The notes under the pieces were generated by a model. It was given only the letters and a program-made list of their open reading frames with translations. It made no database searches and was not told the origin of the DNA. The translations under genes and the position numbers were made by a program. 56,663 bases of DNA from Lysinibacillus pakistanensis (lineage in GTDB: Bacteria; Bacillota; Bacilli; Bacillales_A; Planococcaceae): the NCBI GenBank assembly GCA_001312325.1, contig BBDJ01000035.1:1-56663 (forward strand). The letters run 5' to 3'. Below are positions 31,655 through 41,451 of this stretch, one piece after another (positions within the stretch are counted from its first letter, which is position 1; every line of letters starts with the position of its first letter).

Positions 31655-33118
31655 TTGAAAACTTTAACAGTGATTGGCTTGGGTGCCGGGGATTTTGATC
31701 AGCTACAAATGGGCGTTTATAAAAAAATTAAAGGCAGCAAAAAAAATTATTTGTTCGTACAGTGGATCATCCTGTACTAGAGGCATTGTCAGCAGAGGGC
31801 TTACAGTTTGAAAGCTTTGATGCTGTGTATGAAAAACATAGTTCATTCCAGCCTGTATATGAAGAAATTGTGGAAAGGCTTGTGGAGGCAACAACATTTG
31901 GAGATGTTATGTATGCTGTTCCGGGTCACCCACTTGTTGCTGAGCAAACGGTACAATTACTGATTGCTGCATCAGATACTGGAGGAATAAATTTAGTCAT
32001 CGAGGGTGGACAAAGCTTCTTAGATCCAATCTTTGGGGCATTAAAAATTGACCCAATTGAAGGCTTTCAACTGCTTGATGGCACTAGCTTTTCGATGCAC
32101 GACATCAACATGCATCAACATATTTTAATTGCCCAAGTATATGACACATTCAGTGCCTCTGAAGTTAAGCTTACGTTGATGGAAAAATATGATGATGAAT
32201 ACCCTGTCACAGTGGTTACAGCAGCAGGATCATCACAAGAAAAATTGATAACCGTCCCACTTTACGAGCTTGATCAAAGTGTTGAGGTGAATAATTTAAC
32301 AACGGTTTATGTGCCACCTGTAAAATCACAGGAAGAGGCATTGCGAGATTGGTCAACATTTAGGCAAATTATCGCTACGCTAAGAGGACCAAACGGTTGT
32401 CCGTGGGACCAAAAGCAAACACATGAATCCCTGAAAAAAATATTTGCTTGAAGAAGCCCATGAATATTTGGCAGCTGTGGATGCAGAGGATGACTTTGCG
32501 ATGATTGAGGAGCTTGGAGATGTACTATTACAAGTATTTTTACATGCACAAATAGGAGAAGATCAGGGCTACTTTACATTGGAAGATGTTTTAGCTTCTA
32601 TTAGTGAAAAGATGATTCGTCGCCATCCACATGTTTTTGGAGATGTTTCTGTAGAAGATGCGGAAGGTGTCGTAGCCAATTGGGAAGCTATAAAAGCACA
32701 GGAGAAAGGTGAGAGCGATAAACCACTATTAGAAGAAGAATATAGGTCATCGTCTGCCCTTCAAACGGCTTTTAATTATCAAAAAAGAGCAGCAAAAGTA
32801 GGCTTCGACTGGCCTGATGTGGATGGTGCCTGGGACAAATTTTCAGAGGAATGGCAGGAATTTCGTCATGAAGTGACAAAAGGTACAAATGCGTCACGCC
32901 TTGATGAGTTTGGAGATGTATTATTCACACTTGTAAATTTAGCACGTTTTTATAAGTTATCTCCAGAAGAGGCAATGTTACATGCGAATGAGAAGTTTGC
33001 GAGACGATTTGGTTATGTTGAAAAGAGGGTAAAAGAAAGCGGAAAGCCTTTTTCTGATTATACTTTAGAACAATTAGATGCTTTCTGGAATGAAGCTAAG
33101 CGGATAGAAAAGGAGTAA
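31655..33118 (+). CDS. yabN: SAM-methylase-fold/MazG pyrophosphohydrolase YabN (frameshifted)
   Basis: Two-domain protein. An N-terminal tetrapyrrole-methylase-like domain (IGLGAGDFDQLQ, VPGHPLVAEQTV) is fused to a C-terminal MazG NTP pyrophosphohydrolase with GPNGCPWDQKQTHESLKKY, EEAHEYLAAVD and EELGDVLLQV. MazG cleans up non-canonical nucleotides; the role of the N-terminal domain is not established. TTG 31655 follows GTAGGTGG. Extra bases are in A7 31721-31727, A8 31739-31746 and A7 32434-32440. Corrected length is 486 residues. rqcP starts four bases after its stop. Confidence 0.92.
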
Positions 33119-33121
33119 ATT

Positions 33122-33413
33122 ATGAGATTAGATAAATTTTTAAAAGTATCGCGTTTAATTAAGCGCCGCACACTAGCGAAAGAAGTGGCGGACCAGGGTC
33201 GTATTACGATAAATGGAAAGGTCGCAAAAGCAAGTAGTACAGTAAAAGCTGGTGATGAGCTAGCTATTCGTTTTGGGCAAAAAATTGTCACTGCACGTGT
33301 TGATGAATTGCGAGACACTGTGAAAAAAAGAAGACGCTGCGAAAATGTTTACTATATTAAAAGAGGAGCGTTTGGATAAAATAGAGCCAGAGTTTATTGA
33401 TGATGAGGAATAA
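33122..33413 (+). CDS. rqcP: Ribosome-associated quality-control protein RqcP (YabO) (frameshifted)
   Basis: Small S4-domain RNA-binding protein that works with RqcH in adding alanine tails to nascent chains on stalled 50S subunits. The S4 fold is visible as MRLDKFLKVSRLIKRRTLAK with GRITINGKVAKASS. ATG 33122 lies 4 bases after yabN. An A7 (33323-33329) has one extra base. With six, RDTVKKEDAAKMFTILKEER continues to TAA 33411-33413, giving 96 residues, slightly longer than B. subtilis YabO because of an acidic tail. Confidence 0.92.
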
Positions 33414-33476
33414 TTGAATGAAAGAAGTTATTATTTCTGAATTCCTCCTTAGTAGTAGATAACTTTTATAAAGTTG

Positions 33477-33505
33477 TCATGCTTTGAAGGTTGTCCGCAT
33501 AAAGT
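33477..33505 (+). promoter_or_regulatory. Possible sigma-E promoter of yabP
   Basis: TCATGCT (33477-33483), 14-base spacer, CATAAAGT (33498-33505), compared with KMATATT-N14-CATACAMT. The match is partial, but yabP-yabQ are mother-cell sigma-E genes in B. subtilis. Confidence 0.4.
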
Positions 33506-33539
33506 GAACAGAAGCTAGGACGACTAAAGGAGGAAGAAA

Positions 33540-33839
33540 ATGACGCTACATCAAGAAAGTAACCGTTACACAATTCCATCTGGAGAACATATTTTAACGA
33601 TTCGTAATCGTAAAAGAATGGACATGACTTCTGTAAAATCAATTGAACGCTTTGATCAGGAAGAATTTTTCATCAAGACGTCCCAAGGGCATTTGTTAAT
33701 CCGTGGAGAGGAACTGCATATCGTTCATTTAGATGTTGATAAAGGACTATTGACACTTGAAGGAACTGTAAAAACCTTACAGTATGACGAGGAAGAAAGT
33801 GGCTTCTCGAAAGGTTTCCTTCATAGATTGTTTGGATGA
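33540..33839 (+). CDS. yabP: Sporulation protein YabP
   Basis: 99-residue YabP/YqfC-family protein. In B. subtilis yabP and yabQ belong to the sigma-E-controlled mother-cell program for spore cortex formation. The family core appears as NRKRMDMTSVKSIERFDQEEF and ILLRG-like LLIRGEELHIVHLD. ATG 33540 is behind AAAGGAGGAAG. Intact. Its stop overlaps the yabQ start (ATGA). Confidence 0.9.
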   Translation: MTLHQESNRYTIPSGEHILTIRNRKRMDMTSVKSIERFDQEEFFIKTSQGHLLIRGEELHIVHLDVDKGLLTLEGTVKTLQYDEEESGFSKGFLHRLFG

Positions 33840-34331
33840 TTGTTAGTGAACAATTTGTTCAGCTATTAGTCATGGTTTTGAGCGGTATAGCAGTTGGTTT
33901 TATAATTGATAGTGTTAGGCTTATTGTTTTTTTCAACTCCAAAAAGGTCAAGCCTTCGAAAGTGGATGATGGTATTTGAATTACTTACTTGGATTCTACT
34001 GGGGGGGCTGACTTATTATTTACTATTTTGGCTTAAAGATGGCGCTTGGCGGGCTTATGACCCGCTAGCGCAAATTGCTGGAATTTTTTTTGTATCAAAC
34101 GTTTTTTTCAAACTTTTTTTACGTTTCATAGCAAGGATTTTGGTAAATATAACATGGAGACCCTTCTGGTTCATCGTACGATTAATAATCGCCATTATTC
34201 GACAAATTTTGAAAATAGTCATAAATGTTTGTATGTTTGTTTTAAGACCTTTTGTCAAAATTTATTCGTATTTGTCCAACACTTTTTATAAAAAATTTAA
34301 ATTTATCAAGTATAATAAGAAACAACAATAA
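33836..34331 (+). CDS. yabQ: Spore cortex biosynthesis protein YabQ (frameshifted)
   Basis: Multi-pass membrane protein needed for cortex in B. subtilis. Hydrophobic segments are at residues about 5-27, 42-63, 80-105 and 113-135. A basic C-terminus with many Lys follows. ATG 33836 overlaps the yabP stop. T7 33927-33933 has one extra base. With six, SVRLIVFSTPKRSSLRKW links the first helix to the rest, for 164 residues. Other T7, T8 and G7 runs further along the gene (G7 at 34001-34007) keep the frame, so long runs here are not always wrong. Confidence 0.88.
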
Positions 34332-34348
34332 TTTTCGGAGGTGCGGGC

Positions 34349-34757
34349 ATGACTAAACGTCATTCATCAAATGATGACCAACGAAACTTTACTAAGCTTG
34401 ATAATGACTATGTCCGTAACACGGATAAAGCCATTAATCGTAAAAAAACAAGCTCGTAAACGAAAAATACGCCGTATTGTCTTTTTTTTGCGATTGTACC
34501 AGTCGTTATTATCGCCTTTCTCGTTAATATACTTTTCCATCAAAATGAAATTTTAGCTGAAAAAGAGAAGAAAAAGGACGAAGCGAATCAGCATCTTACA
34601 GAATTAAAAGATGAACGAGATTCATTAAATCTTAAAATTAAGCAATTAGAAGATGATGAATATATCGCAAAGATGTTACGTAAAGAGTATTTCTTATCCG
34701 AAAAAGGTGAAATTATTTTCATTATTCCTGAGAAGAAGGATAAAAAAAGACGACTGA
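34349..34757 (+). CDS. divIC: Cell-division protein DivIC (FtsB-like) (frameshifted)
   Basis: Bitopic septal protein, partner of FtsL and DivIB. It has a basic cytoplasmic N-terminus, one membrane segment (IVPVVIIAFLVNILF), a coiled coil (AEKEKKKDEANQHLTELKDE onward) and an extracytoplasmic end with RKEYFLSEKGEIIFIIPEKK. ATG 34349 follows CGGAGG. A7 34442-34448 is one too long. T8 34482-34489 is either one short or two long. A7 34742-34748 is probably one too long, giving the end EKKDKKDD at 34757. Without that last fix a foreign tail runs into the yabR promoter. Corrected length is about 135 residues. Confidence 0.9.
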
Positions 34758-34771
34758 AGAGCTATGTATTG

Positions 34772-34799
34772 TTGACACACTTTTATTGTTATATATAAT
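34772..34799 (+). promoter_or_regulatory. Promoter of yabR
   Basis: TTGACA (34772-34777), 16-base spacer, TATAAT (34794-34799). It starts 14 bases after the probable divIC stop. Confidence 0.75.
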
Positions 34800-34891
34800 G
34801 AAAAGAGAAACTTATTGTAGTAAAAAGTTTGATTAAATTGATTACATGGCTCAAAAGAGTCGCTTAATTTTTAAGGAGGAGCATTTTTTTT

Positions 34892-35321
34892 ATGTCAATT
34901 GAAGTAGGCAGCAAGGTACAAGGTAAAGTAACAGGAATCACAAATTTTGGAGCATTCGTTGAGCTGCCAGATGGCAAAACAGGCTTAGTTCACATCAGTG
35001 AAGTTGCTGACAATTATGTAAAAGATATCAATGAGCATCTAAAAGTTGGAGATGAAGTTGAAGTAAAAGTGATGAATGTTGAAGCGGATGGAAAGATTGG
35101 TCTTTCAATTCGTAAAGCAAAGCCTCAAGTTGAGAGACCAGAGCGTCCTCAACGCCCACGTCGTGACAATCGTTCTAACGATCGCAACGAGCGCCACCAG
35201 CCAAAAGAGAATTTTGAGCAAAAAAATGGCACGTTTCTTAAAAGATAGTGATGAGCGTCTAGCAACGCTTAAACGTGCTACAGAGTCAAAACGCGGTGGT
35301 CGTGGAGCTAGAAGAGGGTAG
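34892..35321 (+). CDS. yabR: S1 domain RNA-binding protein YabR (frameshifted)
   Basis: Single S1 domain (residues 1-72; GSKVQGKVTGITNFGAFVEL, then HISEVADNYV) with a disordered Arg/Pro/Asn-rich C-terminus, like general stress protein 13. It probably binds RNA or ribosomes; the precise role is unknown. ATG 34892 follows AAGGAGGAG. A7 35220-35226 has one extra base. With six, EQKMARFLKDSDERLATLKR continues to TAG 35319-35321, giving 142 residues ending in an RG-rich tail. Confidence 0.9.
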
Positions 35322-35367
35322 TTTGCTGACTGTTTTAATCGTAGAAAAAGTGTATGAAATAGAGTTG

Positions 35368-35402
35368 GGATTAGCTTTTTAAAAGAGCTGATCCTTTTTT
35401 TT
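35368..35402 (+). terminator. Terminator after yabR
   Basis: Stem GGATTAGCT/AGCTGATCC with one wobble pair and an eight-T tail. Confidence 0.75.
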
Positions 35403-35533
35403 GTTTATTAAAAAAAGGATCCAGTATTTAATAAAAATGATGGATTACTTCAATAAAAAAATTAGTGCAAGAATAAACAAACTGCACCCTCATCATTTCC
35501 TCAATAACGAATGATACTTAGTTACTGTTTTTT

Positions 35534-35785
35534 TTATAATGTTGAAGTTGGCTTTTTTTTCTTTTTAAGTGTTGATACGGTTGCTTCTTCCACAGTAGTC
35601 TCAGAGGATTTATCAGTAGGCCTTACTATCATTTTTACAAGTAATAGAACACCGTAAGCACTTACGGCTAGTCCAGTAAGGAGTAAAAATATCTGTACGA
35701 CAAATGGTAAATTTATAAGAATAGATATAAGAATAATCATGGAGCCACTACCACAAATTAAAGCGGCTTTTGTTAATGAACTCAA
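35534..35785 (-). CDS. Small two-helix membrane protein, unknown function
   Basis: An 83-residue protein with two hydrophobic segments (residues about 7-26 and 29-52) and a charged, Lys-rich C-terminus. I do not recognise a family. Start TTG at 35785-35783 has a perfect AGGAGG seven bases upstream, which is the main reason to accept it as real. The T8 on the plus strand (35553-35560) lies in its C-terminus. If one base is extra there, the tail would read KKKKSQLQHYKK and extend a little further. It lies on the minus strand downstream of the tRNA cluster terminator, facing yabR. Confidence 0.6.
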   Translation of the reverse strand: MSSLTKAALICGSGSMIILISILINLPFVVQIFLLLTGLAVSAYGVLLLVKMIVRPTDKSSETTVEEATVSTLKKKKKPTSTL

Positions 35786-35922
35786 AGGATTAACCTCCTA
35801 ATATCATGTTCTATTCTCTCTATAGTATGCCATATTAATAGTAGGCAGAGATAGAGAAAATAAGTAATTTCTACAATTCTAATATAACTAAATAATTTTT
35901 ATATCCCAGTTTTTCTACTCTT

Positions 35923-35957
35923 AAAAAAAGGCGCCTCAGACAATAATCTGAGACGCC
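35923..35957 (-). terminator. Terminator of the minus-strand tRNA operon
   Basis: Arms GGCGCCTCAGA (35930-35940) and TCTGAGACGCC (35947-35957), one mismatch. Read on the minus strand it is followed by seven T, ten bases past the last tRNA. Confidence 0.8.
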
Positions 35958-35966
35958 TTTTTATGA

Positions 35967-36038
35967 TGACCCCTACGGGATTCGAACCCGTGTTACCGCC
36001 GTGAAAGGGCGGTGTCTTAACCACTTGACCAAGGGGCC
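35967..36038 (-). tRNA. tRNA-Glu (UUC)
   Basis: 72-nt cloverleaf on the minus strand: acceptor GGCCCCT/AGGGGTC, D arm, anticodon stem CCGCC/GGCGG with loop CTTTCAC (anticodon TTC), T arm GGGTTCGAATCCC. The discriminator is A and CCA is not encoded. Confidence 0.95.
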
Positions 36039-36044
36039 TCTCTA

Positions 36045-36121
36045 TGGTGGCGGCCGAGGGGATCGAACCCCCGACCTTACGGGTATGAACCGTACGCTCT
36101 AGCCAGCTGAGCTAGGCCGCC
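36045..36121 (-). tRNA. tRNA-Met (CAU), elongator type
   Basis: Minus-strand cloverleaf with acceptor GGCGGCC/GGCCGCC, anticodon loop GTTCATACC (anticodon CAT) and T arm GGGGTTCGATCCCC. It lacks the three GC pairs typical of initiator tRNA. CCA is encoded (36045-36047). Confidence 0.93.
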
Positions 36122-36132
36122 AAAAATAAATA

Positions 36133-36207
36133 TGGAGCGGAAGACGAGGTTCGAACTCGCGACCCCCACCTTGGCAAGGTGGTGTTCTACCACTGAACTA
36201 CTTCCGC
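36133..36207 (-). tRNA. tRNA-Gly (GCC)
   Basis: Minus-strand cloverleaf: acceptor GCGGAAG/CTTCCGC, anticodon loop CTTGCCAAG region (anticodon GCC), T arm with GAGTTCGAACCTC. CCA is encoded (36133-36135). First gene of the three-tRNA operon. Confidence 0.95.
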
Positions 36208-36230
36208 AAACTCTTAAAGCAACAAATTAA

Positions 36231-36259
36231 ATAATACAAGCCTTTATCACTAGTGTCAA
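36231..36259 (-). promoter_or_regulatory. Promoter of the tRNA operon
   Basis: Minus-strand TTGACA (36259-36254), 17-base spacer, TATTAT (36236-36231), ending 24 bases before tRNA-Gly. A strong stable-RNA promoter. Confidence 0.8.
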
Positions 36260-36723
36260 GTAACTTTATAAAAAATATTAATAAATATGCATCTTTCTTA
36301 ACAAAATAAAAATGGTTTAAGATTTGTAATGTAAGAAGCTATAGTTATGAAGGATTTATATTTATAAGTGGGAATTTTAGCAAATAATTTGTTCTTAAGT
36401 AGAAACTTATCAGTGTAAATTCTGACCATTATATTTATGACGAAAAGTGGAAAAACATTAAAGATCGAAGATAAATTGTGATACCTAATCCTATGGTTGC
36501 TAAGTTTTAAAGATCTGAAAACGATTTGTGAGGATGATTTAATTTAATAAAAAAAGTAGATTATCGTTAAAGTAGCTAAAATTTTTGTAGAGATTGCTGC
36601 CAATTCCCGTATTTATGCATATGTATTCGTCGAAATTTTTAAAATTTTTCTTGTCACCGTCAGACAATCTTTCCACGCATAATTTTTTTATAATAACCGA
36701 AAGTGTGGAAAGGGGATAGTGAA
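36260..36723. other. Long gap before spoIIE, possible Spo0A-type control
   Basis: No gene seen. Near its end are CGTCGAA (36628-36634, one mismatch to the Spo0A box TGTCGAA), CAGACA (36661-36666) and TATAAT (36689-36694). A 22-base spacing between the last two is unusual but recalls the long-spaced, Spo0A-activated spoIIE promoter of B. subtilis. Tentative. Confidence 0.35.
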
Positions 36724-39112
36724 ATGACAAGTATTGATTGGTTTGACACAGCAAACGTAGCTGATCATAAATTTGGAGTAAAAAGAAGGCAGTTGTTTAT
36801 TGGCTCTTTATTTTTTTATAACATCCTTTTTTTTAGCTCAGTCTGTTGTATTTGAAGCAGCTGTACCTTTCTCGGTTCCTTTTTGGGCAATTATACGAAC
36901 GAAGTATAAGGAATATGCTAAATATGTTTTATTTGGTGGCTTAATTGGAGGATTTTTTTCTTGGTTTTGGACAGGTTGTTATTTTAGCCTTACAAATTGC
37001 CATGTATGAGTGTATCATACGTTTTCGGTATTGGAAGCTTCCTCAAAGTATTTCAGTTGCATTAGCCATATTGCTTGTTCAAATGATATGGCAGGGGGTT
37101 ATGTATCAGGGCTTACCTCCCATGCTTGTACAATTTTATGTTGGCTGTGAAGCTGCATTAGCACTTATTATGACTCTTTTTATGCAAGTCCTTTTTGTTA
37201 ATTCCTATGAATGGTTTACAAGTCATTGGACATATGAAAAGCTTGGTTCTGGATTAGTGGTTTTTGCCGCCATGCTTACTGGAATGCAAACGGTTGTAAT
37301 TAGTTATTTCTCTCTACCTATTTTTTTTATTGCAGCTATTTATATGCTTTGGTGCATTAGTGGGAAGTGTGCCATTAGCAACTGTAATTGGAGCAGTGCT
37401 TGGAACGCTCATAGGTGTCGCAAAGCTGTCTTTTACCGGTATGCTTTCGGTTGCTACGTTAACTGGACTGTGTGCAGGAATGGGGGCACGTGCAGGTCGC
37501 TTTGGAGTGGCGATTGGTAGCATCTTACCTAGTGTATTTTTTTTATTTTATGACGCAACATTACCATTAGATAGCGTTTATTTTACATCCATTGCTGTAG
37601 GTAGTATTGCATTCCTAACCATTCCCAAAAAGTATTCTGATAAGGTAAGGGACAAGCTATTTCCGCAGCGTGAGGAAATCTTACTCGCCCGTCAAAATTG
37701 GTTAACGGAGCATGTCACTTGTAAATTAGAGCATTTTCAGCATTTCGTACAATTCATGAAAGAACTTGTGTTTGAGCGCTTTATGACAAGTCCTGTTGAG
37801 GCTTCAAAGGAAGTGTCACCAATGAATACATGCTTAAGCTGTTTTCGTTATGATCGCTGTTGGGGTGCTCAAAATAACGGTATGGACAAACTGATGACAG
37901 ACTGGTTCCATATGAAGGGTGTAGGGAAGGAATCTGCAATAAATCGGGCAGAGGACCAAATTCGTTATAAATGCGTGAAATCTACAAAAATTTTCGAGGA
38001 GCTAGAAACAGAGCTATATAGGGAGCGAATTAATGGACAGTATTTCCATGGAAAGAAAATGATTGCACTTCAACTACGAGATATGAGCAATCATCTAAAT
38101 CAGCTAATTGCAGAGATGAAGGAGGACACCGTATCATTTGTTAGTGTGGAAAAGGATATTATTCAAAAACTCAAGGAGGCGCATATTGAATGCTTCCAGC
38201 TAGATGTGCTGAGTAATAAACCTGGAGCAAGAAAAATTGTCTGTGCGCTCACACCAGCTCGAGTCGATTGGGAAGAGGATACAACATTGGCAGAAAGGAT
38301 GATACTACCGATTTTATATGATATTTTTGAAGAACCGTTTGAAATTGAAAAGGTATTAGCGTGTGATGTACCATTTCGCCACATTCAAGTAAGCTTTAGT
38401 TCAGCTATTAGTTTTGAAGTAGAGTATGATATATATAGTATGTCAAAAGGCGCTACATTATATTCTGGAGATTCCCATGCGTTATTTCAACTACATCCGG
38501 GATTATTTGCAATTTTACTGTCAGATGGTATGGGCCAGAGTAAAGAAGCACAGCATGAAAGTAGAAAACTCATACATTTAATGCGAGAATGCTTAAATTA
38601 CAATATGAACCCAGAGACTGCAATGCACACATTGCATTATGTGATGTCCTTAAAGCAACAGGATGATATGTATGCAACACTGGATTTTGCCCTTGTCGAT
38701 TTACAGCATGGCGATTTATGGTCATGGAAGGCAGGGGGAATGTCTACGTATATCTTACGTGGAAAAGAGGTGCTAAAAGTTGAAAGTAATGCAGCACCTG
38801 TTGGGTTTTTATCTATTTCAGCAATTGAGGCGGAAAAAAAGAAAACTGAAAGCAGGGGATGTCATTCTAATGCATTCTGATGGGTTATTTTCAAGTATTG
38901 CCGACTGGGATGAACAAGAAGAGTCCTTTTTAGCTTATGCTCAGCAGGTAGCAAGTACGACCCAATCCATACAGGAAAAATTAACGACGATCATGCAGTC
39001 TTTCCAAACGCACTATGATATTGAAGATGATTGTACAGTATTGATGTTAGAGGTAACACATGTTGTACCTACTTGGGCTGTCTTTAGACCAGTTCAATAT
39101 TCTATGAGTTAA
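36724..39112 (+). CDS. spoIIE: Stage II sporulation protein E, SpoIIE phosphatase (frameshifted)
   Basis: Membrane-bound PP2C phosphatase at the polar septum that dephosphorylates SpoIIAA and so activates sigma-F. About ten hydrophobic segments fill the N-terminal third. A regulatory region and a C-terminal PP2C domain follow (ILLSDGMGQSKEAQHES with metal-binding Asp, then DDCTVLMLEV). ATG 36724 follows GGAAAGGGG. Extra bases: T7 36811-36817, T7 36953-36959, T8 37321-37328 and A7 38834-38840; another T8 at 36827-36834 is correct. Corrected length is 794 residues. B. subtilis has yabS and yabT after it; here tilS follows directly. Confidence 0.94.
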
Positions 39113-39149
39113 ATGTTTAAAATAATAGCGAAAAGGGGAGGAGAAGCGT

Positions 39150-40561
39150 TTGTCATTTGAATTAAGGGTCAAATCACTAATCGAAGAAAAGCAATTAATA
39201 CAGCAAGACGACCATCTTCTCATCGCCGTTTCGGGTGGAGTAGATTCCATGGCTTTGCTTCACTATTTTGTTCAAACAAAAGATAAATGGGGAATAAAGG
39301 TAGAGGCAATTCACGTTGATCATATGTTAAGAGGAGAAGCGTCTGCTGGGGATAGAGCCTTCGTCCAAAGATATTGTGATAATCATGAAATATATTTACA
39401 TGCAAAAGCAATTCCAATACCAGAGATTATGGCTTTAGAAAACGGAAATACACAGCTTATTTGCCGTAGAGAAAGGTATCAATATTTTAAAGAGGTTATG
39501 CAAAAAACAAATGCAAGCAAGCTTGTAACTGCACATCATGCGGACGACCAACTGGAGTCAGTATTAATGGCCCTGACTAAAAATGCAACGATTAACAGTA
39601 TGCAAGGTATTCGGCCACAGCGTTTTTTTTGCAGGAAAATCATTAATTCGTCCGTTTTTAACGGTTACAAAGTCTGAAATAAGGGAATATTTACTTAGAC
39701 AAGGTTTAGATTACCGTGAAGATGCTAGCAACTTAAAAGACACCTATGTACGTAATCGTTTTAGACATCATGTGGTGCCATTATTGGAGGCAGAAAATCC
39801 ACGAGTAACCGAGCAGGTGACCCATTTTACAGAACAATTACAAGAAGATGATGCCTATTTAATGACATTAGCAGAGGATGTATTTTCTAGAACAGTAAAA
39901 AAATTTAGACGAAAATACATATAGCATGGAAATTGAGGCCTTTCAATTGGTACCACTTGCTTTACAAAGGAGGCTCATTTTAATACTATTAAACTATCTT
40001 TACAAAGATTCAAATACGATACAAAGTTATGCTTTATTGGCTTCAATTTTAAAGCTTTGTGATACGACAGCTGGATATGCTGAAGTTCACTTGCCAGAAG
40101 AATTTCTAGCAGTTCGCCGTTACGGAAAATTATCGATTCAGAAGAAAGAACCATTAGAAGGTCAAACTTCTCCTGAGAAAAAAAATTATTTCGACTGCTA
40201 ATGGGTGGACAACACTGACAAACGGTGAACGTTTATGCGTAGTCAAGTTGCTTGATTTATCGTCTGAATTGCTGACGGATACTGCACAACTTTTTTTATT
40301 TTAACGCTAGCAAACTTAAACTTCCTCTTTATGTTAGAACTCGTAAGGAAGGGGATAGAATGCTGTTAAAAGGAATGGATCAGCCAAAACGCTTATCTCG
40401 CCTTTTTATAGATGAAAAGATTCCTTTAAATGAGCGAAATAGCTGGCCGTTACTGATTTCTCCATCCGATGAGGTCGTAGCGGTAATTGGTGTGCGTATG
40501 GGTATGTTTTTTTTCAAACACTCCGCAACCAAACGATGATACAGTGCTCATCGTAGACTAA
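39150..40561 (+). CDS. tilS: tRNA(Ile) lysidine synthetase (frameshifted)
   Basis: Modifies C34 of the CAU-anticodon isoleucine tRNA to lysidine, an essential step. N-type PP-loop IAVSGGVDSMALLHYF (residues about 25-40), HVDHMLRGE, and AHHADDQLES are clear; a substrate domain and the C-terminal TilS domain (RTRKEGDRM..KRLSRLFIDEKIP) follow. TTG 39150 has GGGGAGGAG upstream. Five runs are one base too long: T8 39623-39630, A7 39897-39903, A8 40178-40185, T7 40291-40297 and T8 40507-40514. Together they give 468 residues ending DDTVLIVD. It is the most damaged gene here along with mfd. Confidence 0.94.
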
Positions 40562-40626
40562 GGTCTTTGTAAAACATTTCACCATAAAGGTTGAAGATTT
40601 TTTGATACACACGAGGAGGAATCGAT

Positions 40627-41168
40627 ATGTTACAAAATGACATCGAAAAGATTATGATTACAGAGGAACAATTGCAAGAAAGAATTGCTGAGCTAGGAGC
40701 ACAATTGACTGCAGAATACAAAGATTCATTCCCGTTAGCTGTTGGTGTTCTTAAAGGAGCAATGCCATTTATGACTGATTTGATGAAGCGTTTCGATTCT
40801 TTCATTGAGCTAGACTTTATGGATGTATCTAGCTATGGAAATGCCACAGTATCATCAGGTGAAGTAAAGATTCTTAAGGATTTAAATACAAGCGTTGAGG
40901 GACGTGATGTATTAATTATCGAGGACATCATCGATAGTGGTTTAACATTAAGCTATTTAGTAGACTTATTTAAATACCGCAAAGCAAAATCCATCAAAAT
41001 CGTGACATTGTTAGATAAACCGTCAGGTCGTAAGGTAAATTTAGCAGCTGATTATGTAGATTTGAAGTACCAGATGGTTTTGTTGTGGGATATGGCTTAG
41101 ATTACGCAGAAAAGTATCGTAATTTACCATATATCGGTATCTTAAAACCGGAAGTATATTCTTTCTAA
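40627..41168 (+). CDS. hpt: Hypoxanthine phosphoribosyltransferase (frameshifted)
   Basis: Purine salvage enzyme making IMP/GMP with PRPP. The PRPP motif [14 protein letters not shown] is at residues about 98-111. ATG 40627 follows GAGGAGG. One G is missing near 41059: the written frame gives [12 protein letters not shown] and stops, while restoring GG gives [24 protein letters not shown], the conserved C-terminal base-binding region, ending KPEVYSF at TAA 41166-41168. Corrected length is 180 residues, identical to B. subtilis. In B. subtilis tilS, hpt and ftsH are adjacent as here. Confidence 0.94.
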
Positions 41169-41330
41169 GAGTTAACGAAAGACCCCAGCTATGAAAAGTA
41201 AGCCTTCAGCGAAGGTCAGATTTTTATTGAATTAATAATAATTCGAAATCTTGACACATTGTTTAGCTGTGCTGAGATCCAGGAACAGGTACAATTACGC
41301 TGGGATGCAGTGATTATGACATAAATATGT
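41169..41330. repeat. Degenerate intergenic repeat tail, copy C
   Basis: AATTCGAAATC (41240-41250), GACACATTGTTTA, CAATTACGCT and GATT follow in the same order as in copy B (24244 onward: AATTCGAAATC, GACGCATTGTTTA, CAATTACGCT). The 5' paired part is not preserved. It lies between hpt and ftsH. Confidence 0.5.
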
Positions 41331-41451
41331 TTCTATTTCGACAAAAAGCGAACCAAACTTTTTTTTAAATAAGGCTTTTCGTTGTATGATGAAATCATGA
41401 TATGTTAAGATTTTACTTATAATTTTTCTGTTTGTAATGAGGAGGCTGGAG

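Noticed and set aside
34001..34007. G7 run in yabQ as an error
   Set aside because: Seven G keep the frame (ILLGGLTYYL), so the run is genuine.
36539..36754. Minus-strand open frame in the spoIIE upstream gap
   Set aside because: AT-rich, runs into the spoIIE start, no ribosome binding site; likely chance.
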